A stretch of 64,000 nucleotides of DNA from Micromonospora sp. RP3T (GCF_003027925.1 NZ_PYPS01000008.1:124001-188000); one strand, 5' to 3'; shown: positions 16,209 through 24,878, counted from the first letter of the stretch. Notes: generated by a model not told the origin, from the sequence alone. Translations and numbers: made by a program.

Positions 16209-17227
16209 GCGACCACCGCCGGCTGCTCGTAGAGGCGGCGGAAGCGGCGGGAGACCAGCCACTGCACCAGCCCCACCGCCACGCCCACCCCGATGGTGAG
16301 GCTGACGAGCAGGTGCAGGCCGGCGAAGCGCAGCGTGTAGCCCAGGCCCCGGACGGCGCGCACGTAGCGGTACATCCGGGCGTCGCTGAGCAGCCAGAGC
16401 GCCAGCAGCAGCAGCGGCACCACGGCCCACCCCGGGCCGGCCAGCAGCGGCAGCGGCGTGGTGGCGGCGGCCAGCCAGGACGCCAGCCCGGTGCCGGACT
16501 CGGCGGAGGTCACCACCCCCACCACCCGCCGCCGGTGCAGGAAGAACGGGATGTGCACGCGGGTCCGGGTGAACACCTTGCCCAGCGCGATCCGCAGCGT
16601 CGCGTCGTCGTCGTGCCGGCCGATGACCCGGCTGGTCATCCGCACCTCGTACCGGTCGGTGAGCCGTTCGCTGACGTCCGCGCCCTCGCTCTGGGTCAGC
16701 CGGGGGTTGAACGGGCCCACCTGCGCCCAGACCCTGGTCGGCACGGCCAGGATCGCGGTCGACAGGAAACCGGTGATGCTGCCCTCGGCGACGCGGAAGT
16801 ACCAGTGCCGGTACAGGTTGCGGTAGTCCTTGGTGAAGGTGCCGTCGATCAACGGGACGGTGTCGTAGTTGCCGCAGACCGCGCCGACGCCGGGCTCGTC
16901 GCGCAGGATCGCCACCGCGGCGGCCACCGCGTCCGGGGCCAGCGCCACGTCCGAGTCGACGAACATCAGCACCTCCCCGGTGGCGGCCTCCGCGCCGAGG
17001 TTGCGCGCCACCGAGGGCCCGCTGTTGACCGGCGTACGCAGCACCCGCACCTCGGGGAAGGACCCGGCGACCGCCACCGAGTCGTCGGTGCTGCCGTCGT
17101 CGACCACGATCACCTCCACCGGCCGGTGGGTCTGTCGGCGCAGCGCCGCCAGGCAGAGCCGCAACGTGCGGGCGTAGTTGTAGTTGGGCACGATGACCGA
17201 GACGAGGGGCGCGGGAACGGCCACCAC
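16205..17227 (-). CDS. family 2 glycosyltransferase with C-terminal membrane helices (copy C)
   Basis: The start is GTG 17227, with AAAGG about eight bases upstream; a longer frame runs into the neighbour. The 340 residues begin with the GT-A fold: VSVIVPNYNYARTLRLCL, VIVVDDGSTDDSV, then the DxD region LMFVDSDVALAPDAVAA. A WYFRVAEGS and HDDDATLRIAL region follows, then three to four hydrophobic helices ending in SRRFRRLYEQP. The architecture matches the other two GT2 genes of the cluster, so the three are paralogues. It should transfer a sugar from an NDP or prenyl-phosphate donor at the cytoplasmic face. Confidence 0.85.
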   Translation of the reverse strand: MVAVPAPLVSVIVPNYNYARTLRLCLAALRRQTHRPVEVIVVDDGSTDDSVAVAGSFPEVRVLRTPVNSGPSVARNLGAEAATGEVLMFVDSDVALAPDAVAAAVAILRDEPGVGAVCGNYDTVPLIDGTFTKDYRNLYRHWYFRVAEGSITGFLSTAILAVPTRVWAQVGPFNPRLTQSEGADVSERLTDRYEVRMTSRVIGRHDDDATLRIALGKVFTRTRVHIPFFLHRRRVVGVVTSAESGTGLASWLAAATTPLPLLAGPGWAVVPLLLLALWLLSDARMYRYVRAVRGLGYTLRFAGLHLLVSLTIGVGVAVGLVQWLVSRRFRRLYEQPAVVA

Positions 17228-17228
17228 C

Positions 17229-18245
17229 TCACCAACCTTTCGAGTCGAGGGGACGGAGGGCGGCACGCGACGACGGGCCGAACGACGGGTCCACCAGGGA
17301 CCGGACCAGGCCGACCGCGGCACCGCTGATCAGCGCGACGTTCACCAGCAGGTGGATGCCGAGGGCACGGACCAGGAACGCCCCGCCGCCCCGGCGCAGC
17401 GCCCCCACCAGCGGCGGATCGGCGGCGGCGAAGACCGCCAGGCAGAGCACCGGCACGCCGGCGGAGTACGGGCCGAGCAGCGCCGCCGGCAGGGTGAGCA
17501 CGGTCAGCCCGGCGGCCAGCACACCGAGGCTGCGGTTGAGCGCCAGGCCGCGCCGGCGGTAGCGGTTGCGCAGCGACCAGCGGAGCAGTTGGGCCCGCCG
17601 GTACTGCTCGGCCAGCAGCGGCAGCAGCCGGTCCGCCTCGTCGTGCCGACCGACGACGGTGTCGGTGAGCCGGATCCGGTACCGGGTCAGCAGCCGCTCG
17701 CTGTACTCGTCGTCCTCGGCGCTGCGCAGGTTCTCGTCGAACGGACCGAGGTCGCGCAGCACGGCGCGGGGCACCGCGGCGAGCGCGAAGACGGCGGTGT
17801 CGACCAGGCCGACCGCCCGGGTCAGCGCGGAGTGCAGGTGCAGCACCCGGTACCGCTCGACCGGCCCGTCGTCGATCAGCGGCTCCGGGGCGTAGACGCC
17901 GTAGACGCAGCCGCAGCCCGGGTCGGCGGCGAGCACCGCCAGCGCGTTGGCGATCGCGTCCGGGGCCAGCGCGACGTCGGAGTCGACGAAGAAGACCACC
18001 TCGCCACGACTGGCCGCCACCCCGGCGTTGCGGGCCGCGGAGACCCCGCCGTTGACCGGCTGCACCAGCACCCGCACACCGGCCGCCGCGGCCACCGCCG
18101 CCGACCCGTCGGTGCTGCCGTCGTCGACGACGAGCACCTCCACCGGCGGGTGGGTCTGCGCCGCCACCGCGTCCAGGCAGTGGCGCAGCGTCTTCGCGGC
18201 GTTCCAGACCGGGATCACGACCGAGACGGTCGGCGTACGTCTCAC
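17229..18245 (-). CDS. family 2 glycosyltransferase with C-terminal membrane helices (copy B)
   Basis: The 338-residue product starts at GTG 18245, overlapping the EEP stop (GTGA). GT-A motifs are VSVVIPVWNAAKTLRHCLDA, VLVVDDGSTDGS, GGVSAARNAG and VVFFVDSDVALAPDAIANAL. The acceptor side has FDENLRSAEDDEYSERL. The last 120 residues contain three or four transmembrane helices, ending in VRSLVDPSF. The stop is two bases before the start of copy C, so translation is probably coupled. Donor and acceptor are unknown. Confidence 0.85.
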   Translation of the reverse strand: MRRTPTVSVVIPVWNAAKTLRHCLDAVAAQTHPPVEVLVVDDGSTDGSAAVAAAAGVRVLVQPVNGGVSAARNAGVAASRGEVVFFVDSDVALAPDAIANALAVLAADPGCGCVYGVYAPEPLIDDGPVERYRVLHLHSALTRAVGLVDTAVFALAAVPRAVLRDLGPFDENLRSAEDDEYSERLLTRYRIRLTDTVVGRHDEADRLLPLLAEQYRRAQLLRWSLRNRYRRRGLALNRSLGVLAAGLTVLTLPAALLGPYSAGVPVLCLAVFAAADPPLVGALRRGGGAFLVRALGIHLLVNVALISGAAVGLVRSLVDPSFGPSSRAALRPLDSKGW

Positions 18246-19492
18246 GACCCCTCCCCGAGCGTCACCACGGCGGTCTGGGCGCGGTGGTCGGACAACCCGC
18301 GCGGGTCGTCCAACGTGTACCGGAGCACGCGTACCGTCCGGGAGGTCAGCGTCCAGTCCAGCCGCCAGGCCGCCGGCAGCCGACCGGCGGGCCAGCTCGC
18401 CGGGTACACGTCGGCGTTGGCGTCCGCGGCGTCGCGCAGCCGGTCCCGCAACGGTCGCAGGTCGCCCATCGCCGCCGTGGTGTTGAAGTCGCCGGCGACC
18501 AGCACCGGCCCGGGGTTGGCGGCGAGGTCGGCCCGCAGCCCGGCGAGTTGCGCCCGCCGGGCCCGGTCACGTTCCCGCACGTAGCCCAGGAACCGCCTCG
18601 GCGCGAGGTTCACCTGCACCGGCAGGTGCACGTTGTACGTGGACAGCACCCGGCCGCCCACCAGCAGGTCGGCGCGGAGCACCTTGGCGGCGGCGAAGAC
18701 CCGCCCGAAGTCGGCGCCCGGGTCGGCCGCGAGGCCCGCGTCGGGACCGACCGCCGGCCGGGCCACCACCGGGAACCGGGACAGGGTGAGCAGCTCGCCG
18801 CGGGCGACGACGGTGTAGCCGGGGAACGCCCGACGCAGCCGCTCCGGGTCGGGGGCGGGTCGGGCCCCGGCCAGCCCGGCCGCGTCGTCCCAGTAGAGGT
18901 GCTCCTGCAACAGGTACACGTCGGCCCGCCGGTCGACCAGGAACCGCAGGAACGCCTCCGGATCGTCGTGCTGGTCCCAGTAGCCGGTGTTCCAGGCCAG
19001 CACCGTCAGCGCGCCCGACGGCGGGGCGGGACGGGACGCCCACGCGTACCGGTTGAGGCCGGCGTCGGGCAGGCCGATCGCCAGCGCGGTGGCCGCCGCC
19101 GCCAGCACCACCGTCGCCGCCCGGGCGGGCATCGGCCGGCGCAGCGCCCGGGCCGCCGGCACGGCCGCCGCCAGCGCCACCGGCACCAGCAGGTACGCCG
19201 CCGGCGGCACCAGGTCCGGCAGCAGCCAGAACCACCAGCGCCCGCTCAACGCGCGGTGCAGGCCGGTGAACACCGCCCAGCCGAAGGCCGCCGCCCAGAG
19301 CAGCCGGGTGACCGCACACCACCGCCGGGGCCGGCCCGCCGCCGTCGCCGGACCGTCGGCTTGGACAAGGAGACTCATGCGGTGCTGGCTGGGCATGCGC
19401 TCATGGCCCTCGCTGCGCTCGGTGCGTTCGCTCATGCTGTGCCGGTCGGGCATGCGCTCATGGCCCTCGCTGCGCTCGGTGCGTTCGCTCAT
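18242..19492 (-). CDS. membrane-anchored EEP-family phosphatase/phosphodiesterase (copy A), with repeat-derived N-terminus
   Basis: From ATG 19492 (ATGA overlap with the upstream GT2) the product is 416 residues. The first 38 residues are two copies of a 19-residue repeat starting MSERTERSEGHERMP. A later ATG at 19378 would give 378 residues without the repeats. Then come three transmembrane helices and an EEP domain: LTVLAWNTGYWDQHDD, DVYLLQEHLYW, STYNVHLPVQV, VLVAGDFNTTAAMGD, GLSDHRAQ. It is a paralogue of the gene at 15102. The odd N-terminus looks like insertion of a genomic repeat into the gene junction. Confidence 0.8.
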   Translation of the reverse strand: MSERTERSEGHERMPDRHSMSERTERSEGHERMPSQHRMSLLVQADGPATAAGRPRRWCAVTRLLWAAAFGWAVFTGLHRALSGRWWFWLLPDLVPPAAYLLVPVALAAAVPAARALRRPMPARAATVVLAAAATALAIGLPDAGLNRYAWASRPAPPSGALTVLAWNTGYWDQHDDPEAFLRFLVDRRADVYLLQEHLYWDDAAGLAGARPAPDPERLRRAFPGYTVVARGELLTLSRFPVVARPAVGPDAGLAADPGADFGRVFAAAKVLRADLLVGGRVLSTYNVHLPVQVNLAPRRFLGYVRERDRARRAQLAGLRADLAANPGPVLVAGDFNTTAAMGDLRPLRDRLRDAADANADVYPASWPAGRLPAAWRLDWTLTSRTVRVLRYTLDDPRGLSDHRAQTAVVTLGEGS

Positions 19493-19494
19493 GC
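19391..19494. repeat. two identical 47-bp direct repeats at a gene junction
   Basis: Copies at 19391-19437 and 19448-19494 are identical over 47 bases, with a period of 57 bp, which is 19 codons. They cover the start of the EEP gene and the last codons of the GT2 gene. They add an in-frame peptide repeat, SERTERSEGHERMP. Confidence 0.9.
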
Positions 19495-20520
19495 GGGCAC
19501 CTGCGCGGTGGGGCGTGGGCCGCCCTCGTAGAGGCGGCGGAAGGAGCGGGAGCAGAGCCACTGCGCCGCGCCGGCGGCGGCGCCGGCGGCGATCGCCAGG
19601 TTGATCAGCCACTGCACCCCGACGAACGCGACGAGCAACGCCGGTCCGCGCCGGCGGGCGACGAACCGGTACATGCCGGCGTCGCACGCCAGGAAGAGCA
19701 GGAGGGCTGCCACTGACGGCAGCGCCCCGAGCGCGCCGGCCAGCAGTGGCAACGGCAGCGCGAGCGTGCCGAGCAGCGCGCTGACGGCGGCCCACATCCG
19801 CGACGCGGTCTCGAAGCCCTGCGCGGCACGACGCCGGTTCGCGTACAGCGGCATCCGCAGCCGGCTGCGGTGGAACACCTTGCGCAGCATCGGTCCGAGC
19901 CGGTCGTCGTCGCGGTGCCGGCCGTGCAGCGCGTCGGTGAGCCGGATCGGGTACCGGCCGGTGAGCCGCTCGCCGTACTCGACCTCCTCGGTCTGGCGCA
20001 GCCCTTCGTGGAACGGGCCGATCTCGGCGAACACCCGGGCCGGCATGGCGCAGATGGCGGTGAACAGGAAGCTGACGTCGCCCAGCGAGCTGATCCGCCA
20101 CCAGTGCGCCTGGAGGCACCGGCACTCCTGGACGAGGCTGTCCCGGACCAGCGGGACCTCGTCGAGGATGCCGCAGATCGCGCCGGCCTTCGGGTCGGCG
20201 GCGAGCAGCCGCACCGCCCGGGCCACCGTGTCCGGCGGCAGTTCCACGTCGGAGTCGACGAAGAGCAGGACGTCGCCGCGGGCCCGGGCGGCGCCGATGT
20301 TGCGGGCCAGGGCGGGGCCGCCGTTGTGCGGCGTGTGGACCACCGGCACGCCGAGCGACTCGGCCACCGCCACCGAGTCGTCGGTGCTCCGGTCGTCCAC
20401 GAAGATGATCTCGGTGGCGGGATGGGTCTGCGCCAGCAGCGCCGGCAGCGTCAGCGGCAGCGAGTCGGCGTGGTTGTAGTTGGGGACGACGACGGAGACC
20501 GTCGGGGTGTGCGCGGTCAT
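19489..20520 (-). CDS. family 2 glycosyltransferase with C-terminal membrane helices (copy A)
   Basis: The start is ATG 20520 with AGGAGAG upstream. The 343-residue product shows VSVVVPNYNHADSLPLTL, IIFVDDRSTDDSV, GGPALARNIGAARARG and LLFVDSDVELPPDTVARA, then FHEGLRQTEEVEYGERL. The C-terminal third has about four hydrophobic helices and ends SRSFRRLYEGG, almost the same ending as copy C. A 47-bp gap separates it from the UbiA-type gene. It is the first of three GT2 paralogues in the operon. The sugar specificity cannot be read. Confidence 0.85.
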   Translation of the reverse strand: MTAHTPTVSVVVPNYNHADSLPLTLPALLAQTHPATEIIFVDDRSTDDSVAVAESLGVPVVHTPHNGGPALARNIGAARARGDVLLFVDSDVELPPDTVARAVRLLAADPKAGAICGILDEVPLVRDSLVQECRCLQAHWWRISSLGDVSFLFTAICAMPARVFAEIGPFHEGLRQTEEVEYGERLTGRYPIRLTDALHGRHRDDDRLGPMLRKVFHRSRLRMPLYANRRRAAQGFETASRMWAAVSALLGTLALPLPLLAGALGALPSVAALLLFLACDAGMYRFVARRRGPALLVAFVGVQWLINLAIAAGAAAGAAQWLCSRSFRRLYEGGPRPTAQVPA

Positions 20521-20567
20521 GGCTCTCCTTGACGAGGGCGCGGACGAGGGCTGGGCGGGGCGCGGCT

Positions 20568-21530
20568 TCAGGACAGGGCGGCGACGAGCGCCGGGAACCG
20601 GATGGCGGCGTAGAGCGCGCCCAGGCAGGCCGCCCAGAGCACGGCGGCGGCGAGCACCGCCCGGTCCCGCGACAGCAGCCGGACCGGGTCGCCGCCGGCC
20701 CGCCGGACCAGCGCCAGTTGCAGGTACCGCGCCATCAGGTAGAGGACGAACGGGGTGGACAGCAGCATCGCGGCGTCCCCGTACCGCCCGAACGGCGCTT
20801 CGGTGCCCAGCCAGACCAGCCCGGCGGTGACCGCCAGGAGCCCGTTGAGCTGGAGCAGGTGCCCGGCCAGTTCCACCGACCAGCCGCGCAGGGCGGGCCG
20901 ATGGGCCACCCCCGCGTCCAGCAGTTCCTGACGGCGCTTGCCGACGATCAGCAGCAGGCAGCCGGCGAACACGGTGACCAGCAGCCAGGCCGACGCGTCC
21001 GTGCCGACGGCCAGGTAGCCCTGCACGGCGCGCAGCACGAACCCGGTGGCGACCACCCCGGCCTCGACCAGCGGAACGTGTTTCAGGCCCCGGCTGTACC
21101 AGACGTTGAGCACGAGGTACGTCAGCACCGGCCAGGCCGGTCCGACCGGGCCGGCGGCCAGCAGCAGCGCGAGGCCGAGCAGGAGCACGACGGCGCAGGC
21201 GTACGCCAGCGGCACCGGCACCCGGCCGGAGGCCACCGGACGGTGCCGTTTCACCGGGTGGAGCCCGTCCCGGTGCCGGTCGACCACGTCGTTGCCCACG
21301 TACACGGCCGAGGCGGCGAGCACGAACGCGACGACGGACCAGCCCAGCCGGGTCAGCCCGGCCAGGTGCCAGGACAGCGGGTCCAGCAGGGGGAGCGGGA
21401 CGACCAGCAGGCTCTTCACCCAGTGGCCCGGTCGGATCAGGCGGACCAGGTCGACGACCAGTCGGTGACGGCGGGTGGCGGGCGGCTCCACGGCCGGCAC
21501 GGCGGCGGGAGCGGAGTCGAGGAGAGGCAT
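20568..21530 (-). CDS. UbiA-family prenyltransferase, decaprenyl-phosphate phosphoribosyltransferase-like
   Basis: The start is ATG 21530, preceded by GAGGAGAG. The 320 residues form about eight or nine transmembrane helices. The prenyl-diphosphate motif is GNDVVDRHRDGLHP at residues 79-92 (N80, D81, D84, D88), followed by RHRPVASG; a second motif is GKRRQEL near residue 200. This pattern, especially the HP-KR-RP-ASG tail, is that of DPPR synthase. That enzyme joins PRPP to decaprenyl phosphate in the mycobacterial arabinan pathway. Here it sits with an epimerase and GT2 genes instead of DprE1/DprE2. It may make a different prenyl-phospho-sugar; this is inference. Confidence 0.8.
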   Translation of the reverse strand: MPLLDSAPAAVPAVEPPATRRHRLVVDLVRLIRPGHWVKSLLVVPLPLLDPLSWHLAGLTRLGWSVVAFVLAASAVYVGNDVVDRHRDGLHPVKRHRPVASGRVPVPLAYACAVVLLLGLALLLAAGPVGPAWPVLTYLVLNVWYSRGLKHVPLVEAGVVATGFVLRAVQGYLAVGTDASAWLLVTVFAGCLLLIVGKRRQELLDAGVAHRPALRGWSVELAGHLLQLNGLLAVTAGLVWLGTEAPFGRYGDAAMLLSTPFVLYLMARYLQLALVRRAGGDPVRLLSRDRAVLAAAVLWAACLGALYAAIRFPALVAALS

Positions 21531-21541
21531 CGGCCGGCGCC

Positions 21542-22585
21542 CTAGAAGAAGATCTTCGCGAGGGAGAGGGCACCCTGTCGCCAGGGTTCCCGGCTGGTCC
21601 GACCGGCCCCGGTCGCCGTCGCGCCCCGGTTCGCCCGCCACCACCGGTAGGTGGCGAGGATCGCGTCCCGGTTGGCGAGGCGGGGCGTGAAGCCGAGCCG
21701 GTCGCGGGCCTTGTCGATGCTCACGTAGGAGTCCGCGCGCAGTTTGTACAGCAGCCGCCCGTACACCGGGGAGAGGCCGCTGCGCTCCAACGCCCGCAGC
21801 GCCGCGAGCGTCGGCGCGGCCGGCAGCCCGACCACCCGCCGGCCGTGCCCGGCGGCGTCGAGCACCGCCTGGAAGTCCTCGCGCAGCGTGCCGAAGTCGG
21901 CGGCGCCCAGGTTGTACGTGTCCCCGGCGACGTCTTCCGGGGCGGCCAGCACGGTCAGCACGGCGTCGACGAGGTCCTCGACGGCGAACATCTGCACCCG
22001 GACGTCGCCGCGACCGAGGACCGGGAAGTTCCGGCCCTCCTCGGCCCATTCGAAGAGCATCGCGAACAGGCCCATCCGTCCCGGCCCGAGGAACGTCTTG
22101 GGTCGTAGCACCGGCACGCAGAGCCCGTCCGCGCGGAACCGTTCCACGAGCAGTTCCGCCTCGACCTTCGCCCGGGTGTACGGGTCGACCGGCTCCCGCG
22201 GGTGGTCCTCGGGTGTGGGCACCAGCCGGGGCAGGCCGTAGACGGCGGTGGAGGAGATGTGCACGACCCGGGGGACCTGCACCCGGCGGGCGGCGCCGAG
22301 CACCGCGTGCGTGCCGTCCACGATGATCGACCGGATCATCTCGGCCGGGTAGCTGGGCAGCGCGGCGGCGCAGTGCACAACGGCGGACGCGTCGGCGAAC
22401 ACCCGCGCCAGCAGCGCGGCGTCGCGGACGTCGCCCTGGCTGTGGGCCAGCTCCGGATGGGTGTGCGCGGCGGGCAGCAGGTCCACCCCGTGCACCCGGT
22501 GTCCCTCGGCGAGCAGCCGGCGGACCAGGTGCGAGCCGAGCATCCCGCTGGCCCCGGTCACCACGACGTGGCCGCTGGTCACCAT
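21542..22585 (-). CDS. NAD-dependent epimerase/dehydratase (extended SDR)
   Basis: The 347-residue protein has the Rossmann motif VTGASGMLGSHL at residues 9-20, then VVHCAAALPSY, HISSTAVYG (Ser/Thr) and the catalytic YTRAK. This order is typical of sugar-nucleotide epimerases, dehydratases and 3-beta-HSD-like reductases. The ATG 22585 and a GTG three bases later both overlap the end of the aminotransferase gene. It probably supplies or modifies the sugar used by the three GT2 enzymes. NDP-sugar versus lipid-linked sugar as substrate is not decided by sequence. Confidence 0.83.
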   Translation of the reverse strand: MVTSGHVVVTGASGMLGSHLVRRLLAEGHRVHGVDLLPAAHTHPELAHSQGDVRDAALLARVFADASAVVHCAAALPSYPAEMIRSIIVDGTHAVLGAARRVQVPRVVHISSTAVYGLPRLVPTPEDHPREPVDPYTRAKVEAELLVERFRADGLCVPVLRPKTFLGPGRMGLFAMLFEWAEEGRNFPVLGRGDVRVQMFAVEDLVDAVLTVLAAPEDVAGDTYNLGAADFGTLREDFQAVLDAAGHGRRVVGLPAAPTLAALRALERSGLSPVYGRLLYKLRADSYVSIDKARDRLGFTPRLANRDAILATYRWWRANRGATATGAGRTSREPWRQGALSLAKIFF

Positions 22586-24000
22586 CGCGACGTCACCCGC
22601 TCCCGGACGAAGGCGGTCAGCAGCCGGGGCAGCCCCCGGGACAGCGTCGCGTCCAGGGCGGTGAGGAAGTGCTCCACGTCCTCGCCGGTGGCCACCAGGC
22701 TCGGCGCGACCATCAGCGGGTTGTCGGCGTTGGGGCTGTAGTAGGTCATGATCCCGTGCTCGCGGAACAGGTGCGCGATCACCGACAGGGTGATGAGCTT
22801 GGTGCGGAACTGCGGGTCGTGGGTGAAGCCGGGCATCAGCCGGCCGGCCAGGTCGAGCAGGCCGGGCCCACCGCCGAGGAAGACGCCCCACAGCGCGCCG
22901 GCGCCGTCGACCCGGCCGACCACCTCGGGGTACGCCTTGGCGATCCGCTCGAGGCCGGGTTGCAGCACGGCCCCCAGCATCCGGGCCCGGGCGGGGTAGT
23001 CGTCGTCGACCACCACCGCGACGGCCTCCAGGGCGGTGGCGGTCTCCTCGCCGAAGCCGTAGTAGGTGGTGCTGTGCAGGATGACGTCGGTCAGCCGGTC
23101 GTAGGCGCGGCGGAACACCGGCTCGCGGGCCGTGTAGCCGGCGATCGAGGCCTTGCCGCCGCCGAGCGACTTGGAGTAGGTGAGGATGTCCGGCAGCAGC
23201 CCCTCGCACCGCATGAAGTTGAAGAGGCTGCCGGTCTTGCCCCACCCGGTGTAGACCTCGTCGAAGATCATGATGATGTCCCGCTCGCGGCAGAGCCGTT
23301 GCAGGGCCAGCAGGTCGTCGTCGCTCCACCGGCGCATCGTGGAGGCGCTGAACGGTTCGACCAGGATGGCGTACACGTCGCAGCCGCCGTCCGGGGCGCG
23401 TGCCGCGTCGACGGCCGCGTGGACGGCGGTCAGGTCGCCGTACGGGTAGACGACGATGCCGGGCAGGCCGGGGAAGCGGAACGCGTTCTCCGACGAGCCG
23501 GTGAGACTGCCCGCGCCGAGGGTCTTGCCGTGGAAGCTGATGTCGGCGCGCAGCACCGTGTTGCGCCGCCCGCCGTGGTACTTGTAGGCCATCTTCACCG
23601 CGCCCTCGTTCGCCTCCGCGCCCGAGTTCGGGAAGTACGAGACGGAGAGGTCGCCGGGGAGCAGGGCGGCCAGGTTGTGGCTCAGCGCCGCCGTGTACGG
23701 CGAGAAGAACGCCTTGTGCACCTCCATTCGCCGGGCCTCGGCGAAGCGTCGCCGGGCGGCCAGGATCCGCGGATGGTTGTGCCCGTGGTTCAGCACGCCG
23801 ACGCCGCCGGAGAAGTCCAGCACCCGGCGGCCGTCCCGGAGGTGGATCCACACCCCCTCGGCGTGGTCCACCAGTTCCCGGCCGAAGCCGAACGTCGTCA
23901 TCAGGGAGACCTGGCTGCGACTGACATGGTCGCGGTACAGCTGGTGCACCTGCTTCGTGCCGAGCTGTTCCGCCTCGTCGATACCGATCAGGTGGGGCAT
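22579..24000 (-). CDS. class III PLP-dependent aminotransferase, first gene of the glycan cluster
   Basis: The start is ATG 24000 with AGGAAAGG upstream, giving 473 residues; an extension to 24132 has no RBS. Fold-type I class III features include GVGVLNHGHNHPRI, YFPNSGAEANEGAVKMA, DISFHGKTLGAGSLTG, IFDEVYTGWGKTG (Asp that pairs with PLP) and the PLP lysine in LTYSKSLGGGKASIAG. The family transfers omega-amino groups of ornithine, GABA, diamines or keto-sugars and fatty ketones. In this cluster it may aminate a sugar or a lipid-chain ketone; the substrate is unknown. It is the promoter-proximal gene, with 239 bases to the regulator pair. Confidence 0.85.
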   Translation of the reverse strand: MPHLIGIDEAEQLGTKQVHQLYRDHVSRSQVSLMTTFGFGRELVDHAEGVWIHLRDGRRVLDFSGGVGVLNHGHNHPRILAARRRFAEARRMEVHKAFFSPYTAALSHNLAALLPGDLSVSYFPNSGAEANEGAVKMAYKYHGGRRNTVLRADISFHGKTLGAGSLTGSSENAFRFPGLPGIVVYPYGDLTAVHAAVDAARAPDGGCDVYAILVEPFSASTMRRWSDDDLLALQRLCRERDIIMIFDEVYTGWGKTGSLFNFMRCEGLLPDILTYSKSLGGGKASIAGYTAREPVFRRAYDRLTDVILHSTTYYGFGEETATALEAVAVVVDDDYPARARMLGAVLQPGLERIAKAYPEVVGRVDGAGALWGVFLGGGPGLLDLAGRLMPGFTHDPQFRTKLITLSVIAHLFREHGIMTYYSPNADNPLMVAPSLVATGEDVEHFLTALDATLSRGLPRLLTAFVRERVTSRW

Positions 24001-24162
24001 GCGGTGGCCTTTCCTCGCAACGACCGGTGGGGGGAGTGTCAGCGCCGACGGGACCGGTCCCCCCGAACCCCCGGGTGACGGTGCGGCGACGCTGTGCGAT
24101 CCCAAGCTAGCGACGTGTGTCGATCTCGTCATGCCGGATGTTCGGGGGACGGACCGACCTCC

Positions 24163-24190
24163 CCGCTGTCCCCCGGGCGGGGGACAGCGG
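24163..24190 (-). terminator. hairpin terminator of the two-component operon
   Basis: A perfect 12-bp stem (24163-24174 with 24179-24190, loop GGGC) lies about 50 bases downstream of the response-regulator stop and upstream of the aminotransferase gene. Confidence 0.72.
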
Positions 24191-24239
24191 CGTCCGCGAG
24201 GACGGCTGGCGGGCGGTTCGTGGGGTGCCGGGGGCGGTC

Positions 24240-24878
24240 TCAGCCGGCCTGGAGACGGTCCTCACGAACCCGGTCGGCGAGGTCGAGCTTCGTGCGGCTG
24301 GGCCGACCGAGGTCGTGGTACTTGGCCTTGACCCGGTCCAGGTAGGTGCGGGCGGTCTCCGGCTTGATGCCCAGGTGCCGGGCGGTGGCCGTGAGGGTCA
24401 TCCCGGAGGCGTACGCGAGCAGCACCCCGCGCTCGCGGGGGGACAGCCGGGGGCGGGTCGGCCGGGCGTCGCCCAGGCAGGCGAACGCCAGTTCCGACGA
24501 GAACGCGGGTCGCCCCGCCGCCACGTCCCGGACCGCGGCGGCCAGTGCCCCCAGGTCGTGGTCCTTCGTCACGTATCCGCTGCACCCGGCGGCGAACGTC
24601 GCCACCACCTGGTCGGGGCGGGCCCAGACGCTGAGCACCAGCACCCGGCGGCCGGACGTCACCAGCCGCCGCACGTTCTCCGCCGCGTCGCTGCCGTCAC
24701 GCAGCACCAGATCCAGCAGGACCACGTCGATCGGCTCGGTCAACGTCCGCAGCAGGCCCTCCACCGTGGCCGCCGTGCGGACCAGCCGCAGGTCGCCGAC
24801 GCCCGCCAGCCACGCGCCCAGGCCCTCCAGCAGCATCCGGTCGTCGTCGACGGCCGCCACCCGGATCAGCCCGCCCAC
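24240..24878 (-). CDS. NarL/LuxR-family response regulator
   Basis: The 212-residue product has a receiver domain (acidic VAAVDDDRM, phospho-acceptor Asp in DVVLLDLVLRDG near residue 51, conserved Thr/Lys region VTKDHDLG). It ends in a LuxR-type helix-turn-helix (RLSPRERGVLLAYASG, IKPETARTYLDRVKAKY). I chose GTG 24878, preceded by GGAG; GTG 24893 would add five residues. It overlaps the 3' end of the kinase gene, so the two are co-translated. The pair precedes the glycan cluster in the same orientation, with a terminator between, so it may regulate that cluster. Confidence 0.85.
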   Translation of the reverse strand: MGGLIRVAAVDDDRMLLEGLGAWLAGVGDLRLVRTAATVEGLLRTLTEPIDVVLLDLVLRDGSDAAENVRRLVTSGRRVLVLSVWARPDQVVATFAAGCSGYVTKDHDLGALAAAVRDVAAGRPAFSSELAFACLGDARPTRPRLSPRERGVLLAYASGMTLTATARHLGIKPETARTYLDRVKAKYHDLGRPSRTKLDLADRVREDRLQAG

